A stretch of DNA of 50,844 bases from Chloroflexota bacterium (GTDB taxonomy: Bacteria > Chloroflexota > Chloroflexia > Chloroflexales > Roseiflexaceae), in contig JAUQOW010000003.1 of assembly GCA_030550675.1 (NCBI GenBank), positions 1 through 50,844 of the forward strand, read 5' to 3'. Below the pieces are notes generated by a model that saw only the letters and a list, made by a program, of their open reading frames with translations, made no database searches and had not been told where the DNA came from. A program made the translations under genes and the position numbers. Positions 34,570 to 44,131 of this stretch are shown here, one piece after another. Positions within the stretch are counted from its first letter, which is position 1. The number at the start of each line of letters is the position of its first letter.

Positions 34570-37221
34570 ATGAACGCGATCCCAGGAATTAGAGGACGCT
34601 TCGTCAGCATCGTGCTGCTGATCGCGGCAATGACCGCGTGCGGAGCGGAAAGCGCCACCGCGCCATCGGTCAGGTTGCAGACGACCGGCGTCTCAACCAT
34701 TGCGCCATCAACGCCGGTTGCCGCATCGCCGGTCGCAACGCCGACCGCTAACCAGGCAACGTCGACTGAGACGTCCACTGATGCGGCGACCGGAATGACA
34801 TCCCTGCGCACAAGGGATGGGCTGGCGCTCCTGTTCGACAGTCGGGAGAACAGGTTCGTGCGCATCGATATTCAGCAGCAAACGTTTCCGCTGAAGCCGG
34901 GCGAGAGCATTGCGGTGCATCTCTTCGATCCGCAGGGGAACACGATGCTCGATCCCCGCAATGCATCGGTCATACGCTCGGAGCAGGTCGCTGATGCTCT
35001 CGTGATCACGCGCGAAAGTCGCTCCTCCGCTCTTCAGGTCGTTGAGACATGGACGGAACGTCCGAATCGCATCGATCTGGCGACCACCATTACGAATACC
35101 GATCCATCGACGCCTTCTCGCGCTATCGAAGCATGCCTGCAAATACCCATCAATCTTATCGGCAAATATTGGCACCACCACCTTGATGATCGCGAAATGA
35201 TCGTAGAACGACGAGAACCGTACAAGACGGTCCTTCAAAGATTGATAGATATCGGATCGTTTGGTGACGGCACATTTCATAAAAAAACAGATCTTGATAT
35301 CAATTTGAATGGCATCAATCTTATTAGCGATGATAATATCGGTCTGGCGCTTGCAATCAACCCGGATCAGCCAGCGGCATACTATGTTCGTTACGATACG
35401 CAACGTCGTTCGTATGACGCCTGTTTCCACCTCGGCATCTACAACGAGCATATTCGCTTCAAGAACACGGTGTCCTTTGCGCTTTCGCTCTTTGTTCCGG
35501 ATGAACCGTCCTGGGGATTGCGTTCCGCGTATGCGAAATACGTTGACATATATCCACAGGCGCATACCGGTAAGTTGCCGCGCAAAACCACTATGGTCGT
35601 GCTGGAGGAGTATAGCTACCACGTCTTTCCCAACCCGCTCGACTACCGGATTGGCGCTGTATGGGGGCGGTACAAGGCGCAGAACCGGCGGTTCGGCGTT
35701 GACGACCTGGTCTACATCTGGCCCCACGGCTACTACGACCGGGGGATGCGGTTGAAAGTCTCTCCTGCACCTGGAGGAAGCGACCCGACCTGGGAAACAG
35801 ATATTGCCGCATGTCTCGCTCTGTACAGGGACGTCGACCAGGGGCGACAGCCGTTTGCTGAAACATGCACCGGATCGTATCCATTTGCGACCTGCATCCG
35901 ACAACGAAACCGCGGGCAGATCTATGGACCAGTGCTCGAACGTGAACGGGGCAGCGGCTGGCGGAGCGTTGAGGCGTATCAGATGACTGTCAGCAATGGT
36001 CCCAACTTCCTGATGGGCAAATTTCGCCTGCCCGCTCCATTTGAAGCGTCGCTGTTGCAAGACGCCAACGGACGCTGGCGCGACTCTATCAGTTACGCCT
36101 CGATGATCACCGAGGTGTTCTGGGAGCCGGGAGTTCGCCGCTGCATTTTCGATGGCATCAATCCCGATCCCGGCATTGATGTGATGCCATCGAACGAACC
36201 GCAGGCTATTGCTCCCACGATTGTGCGTAATTTTGGCGAATTGAACCTGGAGGTGGTCAAACGCGCCAATGGACTCTACGGATCGGACTACCTCGATACG
36301 CATCCCGAAGAAGGCATAAACCTCTACCACGGCGTCGCTGTTGATACTGTCGGGGTTTATTTGCGCCCGGATTTCAACCCGCGCGCGCTGCGCACAGCCT
36401 CGCTGCCGCTCAGTTACGACCGCGCAACCGGACGGGTGGTGGCGCTCGAACATCTGACGACGCTGGGATTTCTACGCGCATTGCGCGCCTCGTTGCCCGA
36501 CGATGCGCCGATTGCGACGAGCGGCCCGCCGATCAGCGGGATTTTATACCAGGAATCGGATTACATTGTGGAAGAATTCGTCAAAATCGAACGCGATGGG
36601 CGATTGGTCGATGAGTTTTATGACGAAACACTGGCGAACAAGGTGCGTTTGATCAACCGGATACGGATGGGGGCCAATCAACGATCTGTCACTTTTACGA
36701 TTCCTTTCGAGCGCGCAACGAATGAAAACGAGTTTTTAGATCAAATTAATCGCTATCTTCCGCTTTATACCGCAAAAGGCATCTACATCAATATTGACAG
36801 GTATGGTCCAAAGCAGGATCGTTATTTATGGAGTGATCCACCCGGTTCACGTGCAATGCAGGCGTACCAGCATCATCTTCACATTGTTCATGCATTGAAC
36901 AGCGCTGGCTGGCGACCTGTTCCATACGCATCAGCTGTGAATGGCGTCCTTATCGAGCGCTTCGGCAGAGATTATCTAACGATGTACAACACGGCTGAGA
37001 ATAAAATAACGACGACGCTGACCATTAACTGGCGCGCGATTGGATTTAGCGCCGCACCGCATCAAATCACAGACGCAGAAACCGGCGCTGAACTTCCATT
37101 CAGCGTTTCAGGCGATTATCTCGTCCTTGATCCTCTTTCAATCGGCGGTCATAAGGCTCGCATCGTCAGAATAGAGCCGCCCCGCCGGACGGTGCTGCTG
37201 CCAATGGTTGTTGCAATGTAG
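34570..37221 (+). CDS. Large lipoprotein of unknown function, possibly a glycoside-hydrolase-like protein
   Basis: The 883-residue protein has the lipobox 'AMTAC' (lipid at C24) and a Thr/Ala/Pro spacer. It then has an N-terminal beta-rich domain (about 75-310), a central part with barrel-like segments ('DDLVYIWPHGYYDRG', 'GVAVDTVGVYLRPDF', 'GIYINIDRYGP') and a C-terminal beta-sandwich (about 790-870). This three-part order resembles glycosidases with a super-sandwich, barrel and sandwich, but no catalytic pair can be assigned. The C-terminus ends 'RTVLLPMVVAM', like the SdrD-B protein. Stretches near 35,270-35,360 and 36,560-37,120 are AT-richer than neighbours. The gap to the previous gene is 10 bases. 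Confidence 0.75.
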   Translation: MNAIPGIRGRFVSIVLLIAAMTACGAESATAPSVRLQTTGVSTIAPSTPVAASPVATPTANQATSTETSTDAATGMTSLRTRDGLALLFDSRENRFVRIDIQQQTFPLKPGESIAVHLFDPQGNTMLDPRNASVIRSEQVADALVITRESRSSALQVVETWTERPNRIDLATTITNTDPSTPSRAIEACLQIPINLIGKYWHHHLDDREMIVERREPYKTVLQRLIDIGSFGDGTFHKKTDLDINLNGINLISDDNIGLALAINPDQPAAYYVRYDTQRRSYDACFHLGIYNEHIRFKNTVSFALSLFVPDEPSWGLRSAYAKYVDIYPQAHTGKLPRKTTMVVLEEYSYHVFPNPLDYRIGAVWGRYKAQNRRFGVDDLVYIWPHGYYDRGMRLKVSPAPGGSDPTWETDIAACLALYRDVDQGRQPFAETCTGSYPFATCIRQRNRGQIYGPVLERERGSGWRSVEAYQMTVSNGPNFLMGKFRLPAPFEASLLQDANGRWRDSISYASMITEVFWEPGVRRCIFDGINPDPGIDVMPSNEPQAIAPTIVRNFGELNLEVVKRANGLYGSDYLDTHPEEGINLYHGVAVDTVGVYLRPDFNPRALRTASLPLSYDRATGRVVALEHLTTLGFLRALRASLPDDAPIATSGPPISGILYQESDYIVEEFVKIERDGRLVDEFYDETLANKVRLINRIRMGANQRSVTFTIPFERATNENEFLDQINRYLPLYTAKGIYINIDRYGPKQDRYLWSDPPGSRAMQAYQHHLHIVHALNSAGWRPVPYASAVNGVLIERFGRDYLTMYNTAENKITTTLTINWRAIGFSAAPHQITDAETGAELPFSVSGDYLVLDPLSIGGHKARIVRIEPPRRTVLLPMVVAM

Positions 37222-37250
37222 GCGCATTGTGTACAGCAGAGCGGACCTGT

Positions 37251-38585
37251 ATGGCGTTGAAAGATCACAACCAGCCGTTCGTGCGTCTCTCGTTGCGCGC
37301 CAACTTTTCCTGGACGTTCGTCGGGAATGTGGTGTATGCCGCGTGTCAGTGGGGCATGCTCATGGCGCTGGCGAAACTCAGTTCGCCGGGAATGGTTGGC
37401 ATATTCGCACTGGGTCTGGCGATTACCGGACCAATGTTCATGTTCGCAAACCTGCACCTGCGCACCATCCAGGCGACCGATGCGCGGCAGGAGTATCAGT
37501 TTCGCGATTACCTCGGCGTTCGCCTGGCGACGACGATGCTGGCGCTGCTGGCAATTGCGGGAATCACGCGGGCTGTCGGGTATCCATGGGAAACGGGCGC
37601 GGTCATTATTGCGGTCGGATGCGCCAAGGCGTTTGAGTCGATCAGCGACATTTTTTACGGTCTGCTCCAACGTCTTGAGCGGATGGACCGAATCGCCGTA
37701 GGGATGATGCTGAAAGGCATGGCGTCGTTGCTCGCGCTCGCGGCTGGCGTCTATCTCAGCGGGTCGGTGTTTTGGGGCGTCGTCGGGATGGCTGGCGCGT
37801 GGGCAGCAGTGCTGGCGCTGTACGACATCCCTCAAGGTTTGTACGCATTGCGACATTCTCCGGCATCGCAGGCGCCGGCAGCGCTCTACGCACGCGTGGC
37901 GGTCGCGGCGCGACTGGCGTGGATGGCGCTGCCGCTGGGAATCGGGATCCTGCTGGTCTCGCTCAGCACGGCGATACCGCGCTACTTCGTCGAGCGCATA
38001 TTGGGCGCCGAGAGCCTGGGCATTTTCGCCGCCATCGCGTATATCCAGGCGGCTGGCACAACGGTGATCAGCGCGCTCGCCGCCGCTGCCAATCCGCGTC
38101 TGGCGCAACACTATGCCCGCAACGACGCCCACGCTTTCCGCGCACTGCTGTACCGACTCATCGCCATCGCCCTGGCGCTGGGCAGCGCTGGCGCGCTGGT
38201 CGCCTGGCTGATCGGGAGCTGGATCCTGACTCTGATCTATCGACCGGAGTACGGTGCGTACAACCACATCTTCGTGCTGGTTATGGTTGCGGCTGGCATC
38301 GGCTATGTCGGCTGGTTCGTCGGCGATGCCATGACGGCGGTGCGACGCTTACGCGCGCAAGCGCTGCTCTTCCTGACGATGACCATCGCCACCATCGGCG
38401 CGTGCGCCTGGCTGATCCCGCCCTTCGGGCTGACCGGCGCAGCGCTGGCGACGATGGTTACCTCGGTGATCCAGGCGGCTGGCGGATTGCTGATCGTCGA
38501 GCACGCACTGCGCAAGCCGCTGCCAGTCCCGTCAACGATGGAGTCAGGAGAAACGGCGCTGACCAGGAGTGTTCTGTCCAACTGA
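37251..38585 (+). CDS. Polysaccharide flippase (Wzx/MATE-like)
   Basis: The 444-residue protein has about 12 membrane segments in the pattern of polysaccharide biosynthesis proteins, with 'NFSWTFVGNVVYAACQWGML' at the start and regular helices to the end. It should flip lipid-linked glycan repeat units across the membrane. The ATG at 37251 is chosen because the only earlier start in this frame is a TTG with no ribosome site; the ATG itself has a weak one. It lies between the large lipoprotein and the polymerase. Confidence 0.88.
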   Translation: MALKDHNQPFVRLSLRANFSWTFVGNVVYAACQWGMLMALAKLSSPGMVGIFALGLAITGPMFMFANLHLRTIQATDARQEYQFRDYLGVRLATTMLALLAIAGITRAVGYPWETGAVIIAVGCAKAFESISDIFYGLLQRLERMDRIAVGMMLKGMASLLALAAGVYLSGSVFWGVVGMAGAWAAVLALYDIPQGLYALRHSPASQAPAALYARVAVAARLAWMALPLGIGILLVSLSTAIPRYFVERILGAESLGIFAAIAYIQAAGTTVISALAAAANPRLAQHYARNDAHAFRALLYRLIAIALALGSAGALVAWLIGSWILTLIYRPEYGAYNHIFVLVMVAAGIGYVGWFVGDAMTAVRRLRAQALLFLTMTIATIGACAWLIPPFGLTGAALATMVTSVIQAAGGLLIVEHALRKPLPVPSTMESGETALTRSVLSN

Positions 38586-38604
38586 TGAGATGGTGAGAAT
38601 GCCC

Positions 38605-40116
38605 ATGGCTGTGACAATGCACAACCCGGTATCGCAGCGATACGCTGCGAGAGCGTCAGGACGATCAATCGAGAGCCTGGTCATTTCCGTGTACGTTTGT
38701 GCGCTGACGCTGACCATTTTTGTAGCGCTGTCGGATCAGTTTTTGCATTGGTTCATCGCGCCCGTGGCGTTGTCGGGCATCCTCATCGGCATCGATGCTG
38801 TGGATTGGGTGCGAGGACGGGTTAACCTGTTCGATCCAATCGGTCTTTCCGGCGCATTCGGCTGGTTTTTCTTCTTCCTTGCGCCGCTGTTGACCGTCGC
38901 AACCGGATACTGGCTGATCTATGTCGAGCCGCCTGTTGAACGGCGAGAATGGCTGGGCTGGATGGCGATCCTGAATCTTCTGGGGTTAATGATTTATCGC
39001 GGTGTGCGACTGATCTACTTCCAGCGCGAACGTCGGATCACTACGCTCTGGATGATTGATTATAAACGATTTTTCGTCCTGGGCGCCGTGGCGCTCGTGG
39101 TGACCGCTATTCTCCACACCTACGTCTATCTCAGCATGGGAGGGATTCGAGGGTTTATTGAAGAAGCGACTGATCAAAGCGCAATTCTTCTCAGTCTCCG
39201 TGGTTATGGTCAGATTTTTATGATTTCGGAGAGTTTCCCGATCATCGCGCTAATGATGTTCATCTTGTACGTACAGCGCCAGAAGTCGCCAGTCTATCGT
39301 TCATGGCTGGTTCTTGGAATTGTGCTGTTGATTTTCTTCGCATTGAAACTCTACTTCGGCGGATTGCGCGGCAGCCGAAATAACACTATCTGGGGATTAT
39401 TCTGGGCGGTTGGGCTGATCCATTTCTGGATTCGTCCAATTACACGCAAGATTGTGCTGATCGGATTGAGTTTTCTGATCGCATTTATGTATATCTACGG
39501 ATTTTACAAGGATGCCGGTCTTGAAGTCTTGCGGCTGATCGAGGACCCGGCTGCGCGTGTCGAACTGGAGCGCGAAACTCGTCGCGATCTTCCGACGCTC
39601 CTGCTCGGTGATTTGGGACGGAGCGATGTGCAGGCATTCCTGCTCTATCGCCTGGCGCGTCCAGACAGCGATTATGAGTATGCCCTGGGGCGCACCTATG
39701 TTGCCGCATTTGCAGTACTCATCCCACGCTCAATCATCGAGCGCATGCCGAGCAAGACATTCGAAGGCACTGAAGCGTTGTACGGCAAAGGTTCGTACAT
39801 TCCGGTCGATTTTGAGGCATCGCAGCTCTACGGTCTTGCCGGTGAAGCAATGCTCAATTTTGGCTTTCTTGCTGCGCCGGTGTCGTTCATCATCTTTGGG
39901 CTGGCTAATTGCTCGGTGCGACGCTGGCTTTCCGGGCTGACGCCGGGCGATGCGCGGTTGCTGTTCTACCCCTTCCTTTCGCTCTTCTGCTTCTACATGC
40001 TCGCGTGCGATCTGGAGAACATCGTGTTTGACGTGATCAAGAACATCGCTGTGCCGCTTGGGATTGCCGGACTGTCGTTATCGTCAATCTCGCGCCTGCC
40101 CGCTTCCGATCAGTAG
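38605..40116 (+). CDS. O-antigen polymerase-like membrane protein (Wzy type)
   Basis: The 503-residue protein has about ten membrane segments and a large loop with a run of charged residues ('RETRRDLPTLLLGDLGRSD'), as expected for Wzy-like glycan polymerases. It would join repeat units outside the membrane. The start is uncertain among ATGs at 38590, 38599 and 38605; GGTGAG before the last favours it, but the others cannot be excluded. The region is AT-richer than its neighbours, which fits the variable nature of Wzy genes. Confidence 0.8.
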   Translation: MAVTMHNPVSQRYAARASGRSIESLVISVYVCALTLTIFVALSDQFLHWFIAPVALSGILIGIDAVDWVRGRVNLFDPIGLSGAFGWFFFFLAPLLTVATGYWLIYVEPPVERREWLGWMAILNLLGLMIYRGVRLIYFQRERRITTLWMIDYKRFFVLGAVALVVTAILHTYVYLSMGGIRGFIEEATDQSAILLSLRGYGQIFMISESFPIIALMMFILYVQRQKSPVYRSWLVLGIVLLIFFALKLYFGGLRGSRNNTIWGLFWAVGLIHFWIRPITRKIVLIGLSFLIAFMYIYGFYKDAGLEVLRLIEDPAARVELERETRRDLPTLLLGDLGRSDVQAFLLYRLARPDSDYEYALGRTYVAAFAVLIPRSIIERMPSKTFEGTEALYGKGSYIPVDFEASQLYGLAGEAMLNFGFLAAPVSFIIFGLANCSVRRWLSGLTPGDARLLFYPFLSLFCFYMLACDLENIVFDVIKNIAVPLGIAGLSLSSISRLPASDQ

Positions 40117-40136
40117 TTTGAGATCAGGGGGAATGT

Positions 40137-41366
40137 ATGCGTGTTGTCGTGTCGCTCGAACATCACTTTGATCGCACTCCGGACGGCGTGGTGTGGACGC
40201 AGACGCAGTTCCCATACCGCTTCTGGCAGCGCTATCTGGAGGTTTTCGATCAGGTGCGCGTTGTGGCGCGGGTGCGCAACGCGCCACGCGCGGCGCCCGA
40301 CTGGCAGCGCGCTGATGGTCGGCGCGTCTCCTTTGCTGCAATTCCGGAGTATGTGGGTCCGCGTCAGTATCTGATGAGGTTGCCGCAGATTCTGGCTGTG
40401 ACGCGCGGCGTAATCGCCGCAGAGGACGCGGTCATTCTGCGCGTCAGTTCGCAAATCGCCAGTCTGCTCTATCCTTCCCTCCGACGCGAAAGGCGCCCAT
40501 ATGGCGTTGAGGTGGTCACCGATCCATACGGCGTTTTTGCGCCCGGCGCAGTCCGGCATCCGCTGCGCCCATTCTTTCGCTGGCTCTTCCCGCTCCAGTT
40601 GCGGCGACAGTGCGCTGATGCCGCAGCCGCATGCTACGTCACCGAACATGCCTTGCAGCAAAGGTATCCGTGCCCGTCTTTTTCGGTGGCGGCGTCAGAT
40701 GTCGAGTTGCCCGATGAGGCGATCGTTGCGGCGCCGCGTCCGCTGCGCACCCCGACGCCTCCTCTTCGCCTTGCCTTTGTTGGCTCACTGGGACAGTGGT
40801 ACAAAGCGCCGGATGTCTTGCTCGACGCGGTTGCGCTGTGTGTGCGCGACGGCATGGATCTGACGCTGACGATGCTCGGCGATGGCAAACATCGCCCGGA
40901 ACTGGAAGAGCGCGCCCGCACCCTGGGCATCGCCGACCGGGTTATCTTCCGCGGGCAGGTGACGGCTGGCGCGGCGGTGCGCGACGAACTTGACGCGGCG
41001 GATCTTTTCGTCCTGCCATCGCGTCAGGAAGGCATGCCGCGCGCCATGATCGAGGCGATGGCGCGCGCGCTCCCGTGTATTGGCTCGACGGTCGGCGGCA
41101 TTCCCGAACTGCTGCCGCCGGAAGACCTCGTGCCTCCAGGCGATGCAGCAGCGCTGGCGAAGGCTATCCGCGAGATGGTCTCCAGCCCGGAGCGGATGGC
41201 GCGCGCCTCGGCGCGCAACCTCGAACGCGCGCAGGCGTTCGCCGAATCCCGGCTGCGTGAACGACGCCTGGCGTTCTTCCAGCATGTGCGTGAGCAGACC
41301 GAAGCATGGGTCGCTTCCCGCCGCGCATCAACCGGCTGGCAGGCGCGGCGTCGCACCTTGCCGTGA
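40137..41366 (+). CDS. GT4-family glycosyltransferase (first)
   Basis: The 409-residue protein has the GT-B fold with the donor-side signature 'VGSLGQWYKAPDVLLDAV' and 'LPSRQEGMPRAMIEAMARALPCIGSTVGGIPELL', including the E-x7-E motif. The N-terminal acceptor domain is unusually divergent. It adds a sugar to the growing lipid-linked unit. The ATG at 40137 has AGGGGGAATG upstream. The gap to the polymerase is 20 bases. Confidence 0.93.
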   Translation: MRVVVSLEHHFDRTPDGVVWTQTQFPYRFWQRYLEVFDQVRVVARVRNAPRAAPDWQRADGRRVSFAAIPEYVGPRQYLMRLPQILAVTRGVIAAEDAVILRVSSQIASLLYPSLRRERRPYGVEVVTDPYGVFAPGAVRHPLRPFFRWLFPLQLRRQCADAAAACYVTEHALQQRYPCPSFSVAASDVELPDEAIVAAPRPLRTPTPPLRLAFVGSLGQWYKAPDVLLDAVALCVRDGMDLTLTMLGDGKHRPELEERARTLGIADRVIFRGQVTAGAAVRDELDAADLFVLPSRQEGMPRAMIEAMARALPCIGSTVGGIPELLPPEDLVPPGDAAALAKAIREMVSSPERMARASARNLERAQAFAESRLRERRLAFFQHVREQTEAWVASRRASTGWQARRRTLP

Positions 41367-41401
41367 TGAGAGGGTTCAGATTCATAGTATCAGGTGACCT
41401 T

Positions 41402-42568
41402 ATGCCACGTTTGTTAATTGTCACAACGGTGCCAGCGACAATCTCGGCGTTTCTGCTGCCGTTTGCGCGGCACTACCGCGCCTGCGGCTGGCGGGTCGAC
41501 GCCATGACGCGCGATGAGGCAATCGATCCCGAAACCCGCGCTGCGTTTGATCATATCTGGACCCTGCCCTGGTCCCGCCAGCCGTTCAGCCCGGTGAATC
41601 TGATCGGCGCGCCGCAGCGCATCCGGCGCATCGTCGAGGGTGAGCGGTACGACATCGTGCACGTGCATACTGCGGTCGCAGCGTTTGTCACGCGCTACGC
41701 GCTGCGCGATATTCGGCGGCGCACCGGGGTTCGGGTGATCTACACGGCGCACGGCTTCAACTTCGACAAGGGCATGCCGTGGCATAAGAATCTCGTCTTC
41801 CTGACGCTGGAAAAAGTTGCCAGCGCCTGGATGGACTACCAGGTGGTGATCAACCGCACCGACGAACAGACAGCCATTCGCTATCGTCTCGCACCGCCAG
41901 AGCGCGTCTGGTATATGCCTGGCATTGGCGTCGATCTGAGCCATTACTCCCCTGATAACGTCGCGGCGACTGAGGTGGCGGCGCTGCGCCAGAGCATGGG
42001 CGTTGCGCCCGACGAGGCGCTCTTCCTGATGATTGCTGAGTTCATCCCGCGCAAGCGCCACGCTGATGCGTTAAGAGCATTTGCGCGCCTGGAACGGAAT
42101 GATGCGCACCTGGCGCTGGCAGGAGACGGACCGCTCTTGGAACCGATGCGTCGCCTCGCGTCTGACCTCGGCATCGCGGAACGAACCCACTTCCTTGGCT
42201 ACCGACGCGACATTCCGGCGTTGCTGCGAGCGGCGACGGCCCTCATCCTGCCGTCGCAGCAGGAGGGGTTGCCGCGCAGCATTCTGGAAGCGCTGGCGCT
42301 TGGCGTGCCAGTGATCGGCGCCGATATTCGCGGCGTGCGCGATCTCCTGGAAGAAGGCGCCGGTCTGCTTGTGCCGGTTGGCGATGTGGCGGGTCTCACG
42401 CGCGCAATGCGCCGGATGATCGATGACCGGGAGGCGGCGCGCGCAATGGCAGCGCGCGGATTGGAGCAGGCGAAGCGGTACGACTTGCAGCGCATTATTG
42501 CGCTGCACGATCAGTTGTATGCGGCGGCGTTGAGCGAGCGACATGCCCTGGCGCCAACAACAATCTAG
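41402..42568 (+). CDS. GT4-family glycosyltransferase (second)
   Basis: The 388-residue protein has the N-terminal 'IVTTVPATISAFLLPFARHY' and 'DIVHVHTAVAAFVTRYA' of the EpsF/PglA-type group, and the donor motif 'LPSQQEGLPRSILEALALGVPVIG'. It should transfer a nucleotide-activated sugar to the lipid-linked glycan. The ATG at 41402 has AGGTGA upstream; an earlier ATG at 41366 overlaps the preceding stop but has no ribosome site. It lies just before the phosphoglycosyl transferase gene, so it may add the second sugar. Confidence 0.94.
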   Translation: MPRLLIVTTVPATISAFLLPFARHYRACGWRVDAMTRDEAIDPETRAAFDHIWTLPWSRQPFSPVNLIGAPQRIRRIVEGERYDIVHVHTAVAAFVTRYALRDIRRRTGVRVIYTAHGFNFDKGMPWHKNLVFLTLEKVASAWMDYQVVINRTDEQTAIRYRLAPPERVWYMPGIGVDLSHYSPDNVAATEVAALRQSMGVAPDEALFLMIAEFIPRKRHADALRAFARLERNDAHLALAGDGPLLEPMRRLASDLGIAERTHFLGYRRDIPALLRAATALILPSQQEGLPRSILEALALGVPVIGADIRGVRDLLEEGAGLLVPVGDVAGLTRAMRRMIDDREAARAMAARGLEQAKRYDLQRIIALHDQLYAAALSERHALAPTTI

Positions 42569-42581
42569 AGGAGGACCGCTC

Positions 42582-43244
42582 ATGTATCGCAGATACGGCA
42601 AACGCGCATTTGACCTGATTCTGGTTGTTCCGGCGCTTATCCTGCTGGCGCCGTTCATGGCGATCCTCGCATTGTTGATCCGGATCAAAATGGGATCGCC
42701 AGTATTGTTCACCCAGGAACGCGCTGGAAAGGATGGGAAACCGTTTCGACTCTATAAGTTCCGCAGCATGACCGACGCGCGCGATGCGCAGGGCAACCTG
42801 CTGCCCGATGAGCAGCGCCTCACGCCCTTCGGCAAATTCCTGCGCAGCACGAGCCTGGACGAATTGCCGCAGTTGTTCAACGTCCTGCGCGGCGATCTCA
42901 GCCTGGTCGGACCACGACCGCTGCTGATGCGATACATCGACCGGTATACGCCGGAGCAGCGTCGCCGTCTCGATGTGCTGCCCGGCATCACATGCGAAGC
43001 GGTGCTCCACGGGCGCAGCAATCAGACGTGGGACGAAATCCTGGCGCACGATGTCTGGTATGTCGATCACATCAGTCTCTGGACCGATCTGCGCATCCTG
43101 TTCGGCACAGTGCGCGTGGTGCTGACGCGCGAAGGGGTCGAGCGCAGCGCTAACGGTCAGGTTCCCGAATTCCTTGGCGTGCTGGCTCAAACACACAGGA
43201 ATGCATCTGAAGCGCACCCTGTCGGTCAGCCGGAAGGATGGTGA
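42582..43244 (+). CDS. Monotopic phosphoglycosyl transferase (PglC/WcaJ C-domain type)
   Basis: The 220-residue protein has one re-entrant hydrophobic segment (about 10-34), 'KFRSM', the catalytic 'DEL' in 'TSLDELPQLFNVLRGD' and 'LSLVGPRPLL'. It moves a sugar phosphate from a nucleotide sugar onto undecaprenyl phosphate and so starts repeat-unit assembly. The usual 'PGITGWAQVNGR' is here 'PGITCEAVLHGR', an uncommon change near the acceptor or sugar pocket. The size matches the small PglC type and not the large WcaJ type. The ATG at 42582 has GAGGAGG upstream. Confidence 0.93.
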   Translation: MYRRYGKRAFDLILVVPALILLAPFMAILALLIRIKMGSPVLFTQERAGKDGKPFRLYKFRSMTDARDAQGNLLPDEQRLTPFGKFLRSTSLDELPQLFNVLRGDLSLVGPRPLLMRYIDRYTPEQRRRLDVLPGITCEAVLHGRSNQTWDEILAHDVWYVDHISLWTDLRILFGTVRVVLTREGVERSANGQVPEFLGVLAQTHRNASEAHPVGQPEGW

Positions 43245-43247
43245 GGT

Positions 43248-44111
43248 ATGCGTATCACGCTCATCCGAACCGCCCGTGAAGCGGAGTCTGTATTCGAAGC
43301 GGTTGAACGCCTGTTTCACGACACGTTCGGCTATCGACCGGGCAAGATGGCATGGTCGCAATTCTATTTCGTCAACCCGTATGGCGATGCCATCGTGGCT
43401 CTGGGCTGGAATAACGATCGCCTGGTCGGGCATCACGCGCTTGTGCCGCATGTGCTGACGGATAGCAGCGGAAAGGTCTATCGCTACTACCTGGCAATGA
43501 GTCTCATGCTGCACCCGGATTATCGAGGGTTTCCCGCTTTTTATCAACTGGTAGCGACAACAACCGAGGCGGCGCGGGCTGAGGGCGCGCCATTCATCCT
43601 GGGATTTCCAAACAAGAACTCATATGCGCTGTTTCAGCGCGTCTTCGGGTGGAGAACGCTGATTGAAACTGAACTGTATAACTGGCATCCGGCGGCGTCA
43701 GCCGATCCGCCGCAAGAAATCGCGGCGCTGCCGCATCTGCGCCTGACTGATGAGGCGGGACCGCCATGCGATGAGACGTACCGGCGGTGGCGCAGTCTGT
43801 CATGTCCGTACCACGCTGAACTGGTGAATGGACGGCTCGCCGTCATCTACAAAATCGAGCGCGACGATATGCTCACTGTGCTCGATGCCCTGACTGACCG
43901 CCCAGAGGAAACGGCGAACGATCTGGGGGCATTGGCGACGCACGCCGGCGCACGGCGGGTGCGCATGACTGGCGTGCACGCCCGGATGATCGGTCTCGAT
44001 CCGGCGACGATGGAGCGCCATACTGATTACCGCCTGCGCATGTGCTACGCGCCGCTGACGGGTCACCCGCCGTCGATGCGCTTCAGTTTGCTCTTGAGCG
44101 ATGTGTTTTGA
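43248..44111 (+). CDS. GNAT-fold acyltransferase, probable glycan acetylation/acylation
   Basis: The 287-residue protein has a GNAT-like first part with 'MLHPDYRGFPAFYQLV' (motif A), 'FPNKNSYALFQRVFGW' (motif B) and a longer C-terminal half of unknown fold. This layout is common for GNAT proteins in polysaccharide loci. It would transfer an acyl group from acyl-CoA, or here possibly from the nearby acyl carrier protein, to an amine. Its start lies three bases after the phosphoglycosyl transferase stop, with GGTGAGG as ribosome site. Confidence 0.8.
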   Translation: MRITLIRTAREAESVFEAVERLFHDTFGYRPGKMAWSQFYFVNPYGDAIVALGWNNDRLVGHHALVPHVLTDSSGKVYRYYLAMSLMLHPDYRGFPAFYQLVATTTEAARAEGAPFILGFPNKNSYALFQRVFGWRTLIETELYNWHPAASADPPQEIAALPHLRLTDEAGPPCDETYRRWRSLSCPYHAELVNGRLAVIYKIERDDMLTVLDALTDRPEETANDLGALATHAGARRVRMTGVHARMIGLDPATMERHTDYRLRMCYAPLTGHPPSMRFSLLLSDVF

Positions 44112-44131
44112 ACGCCGGAAGGAGTCCTGGC

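Noticed and set aside
34708-36453. 581-codon open frame on the minus strand inside the large lipoprotein gene
   Set aside because: The plus-strand gene has a ribosome site, lipobox and operon spacing. The minus frame has no motif and its codon use fits a shadow of a GC-rich gene.
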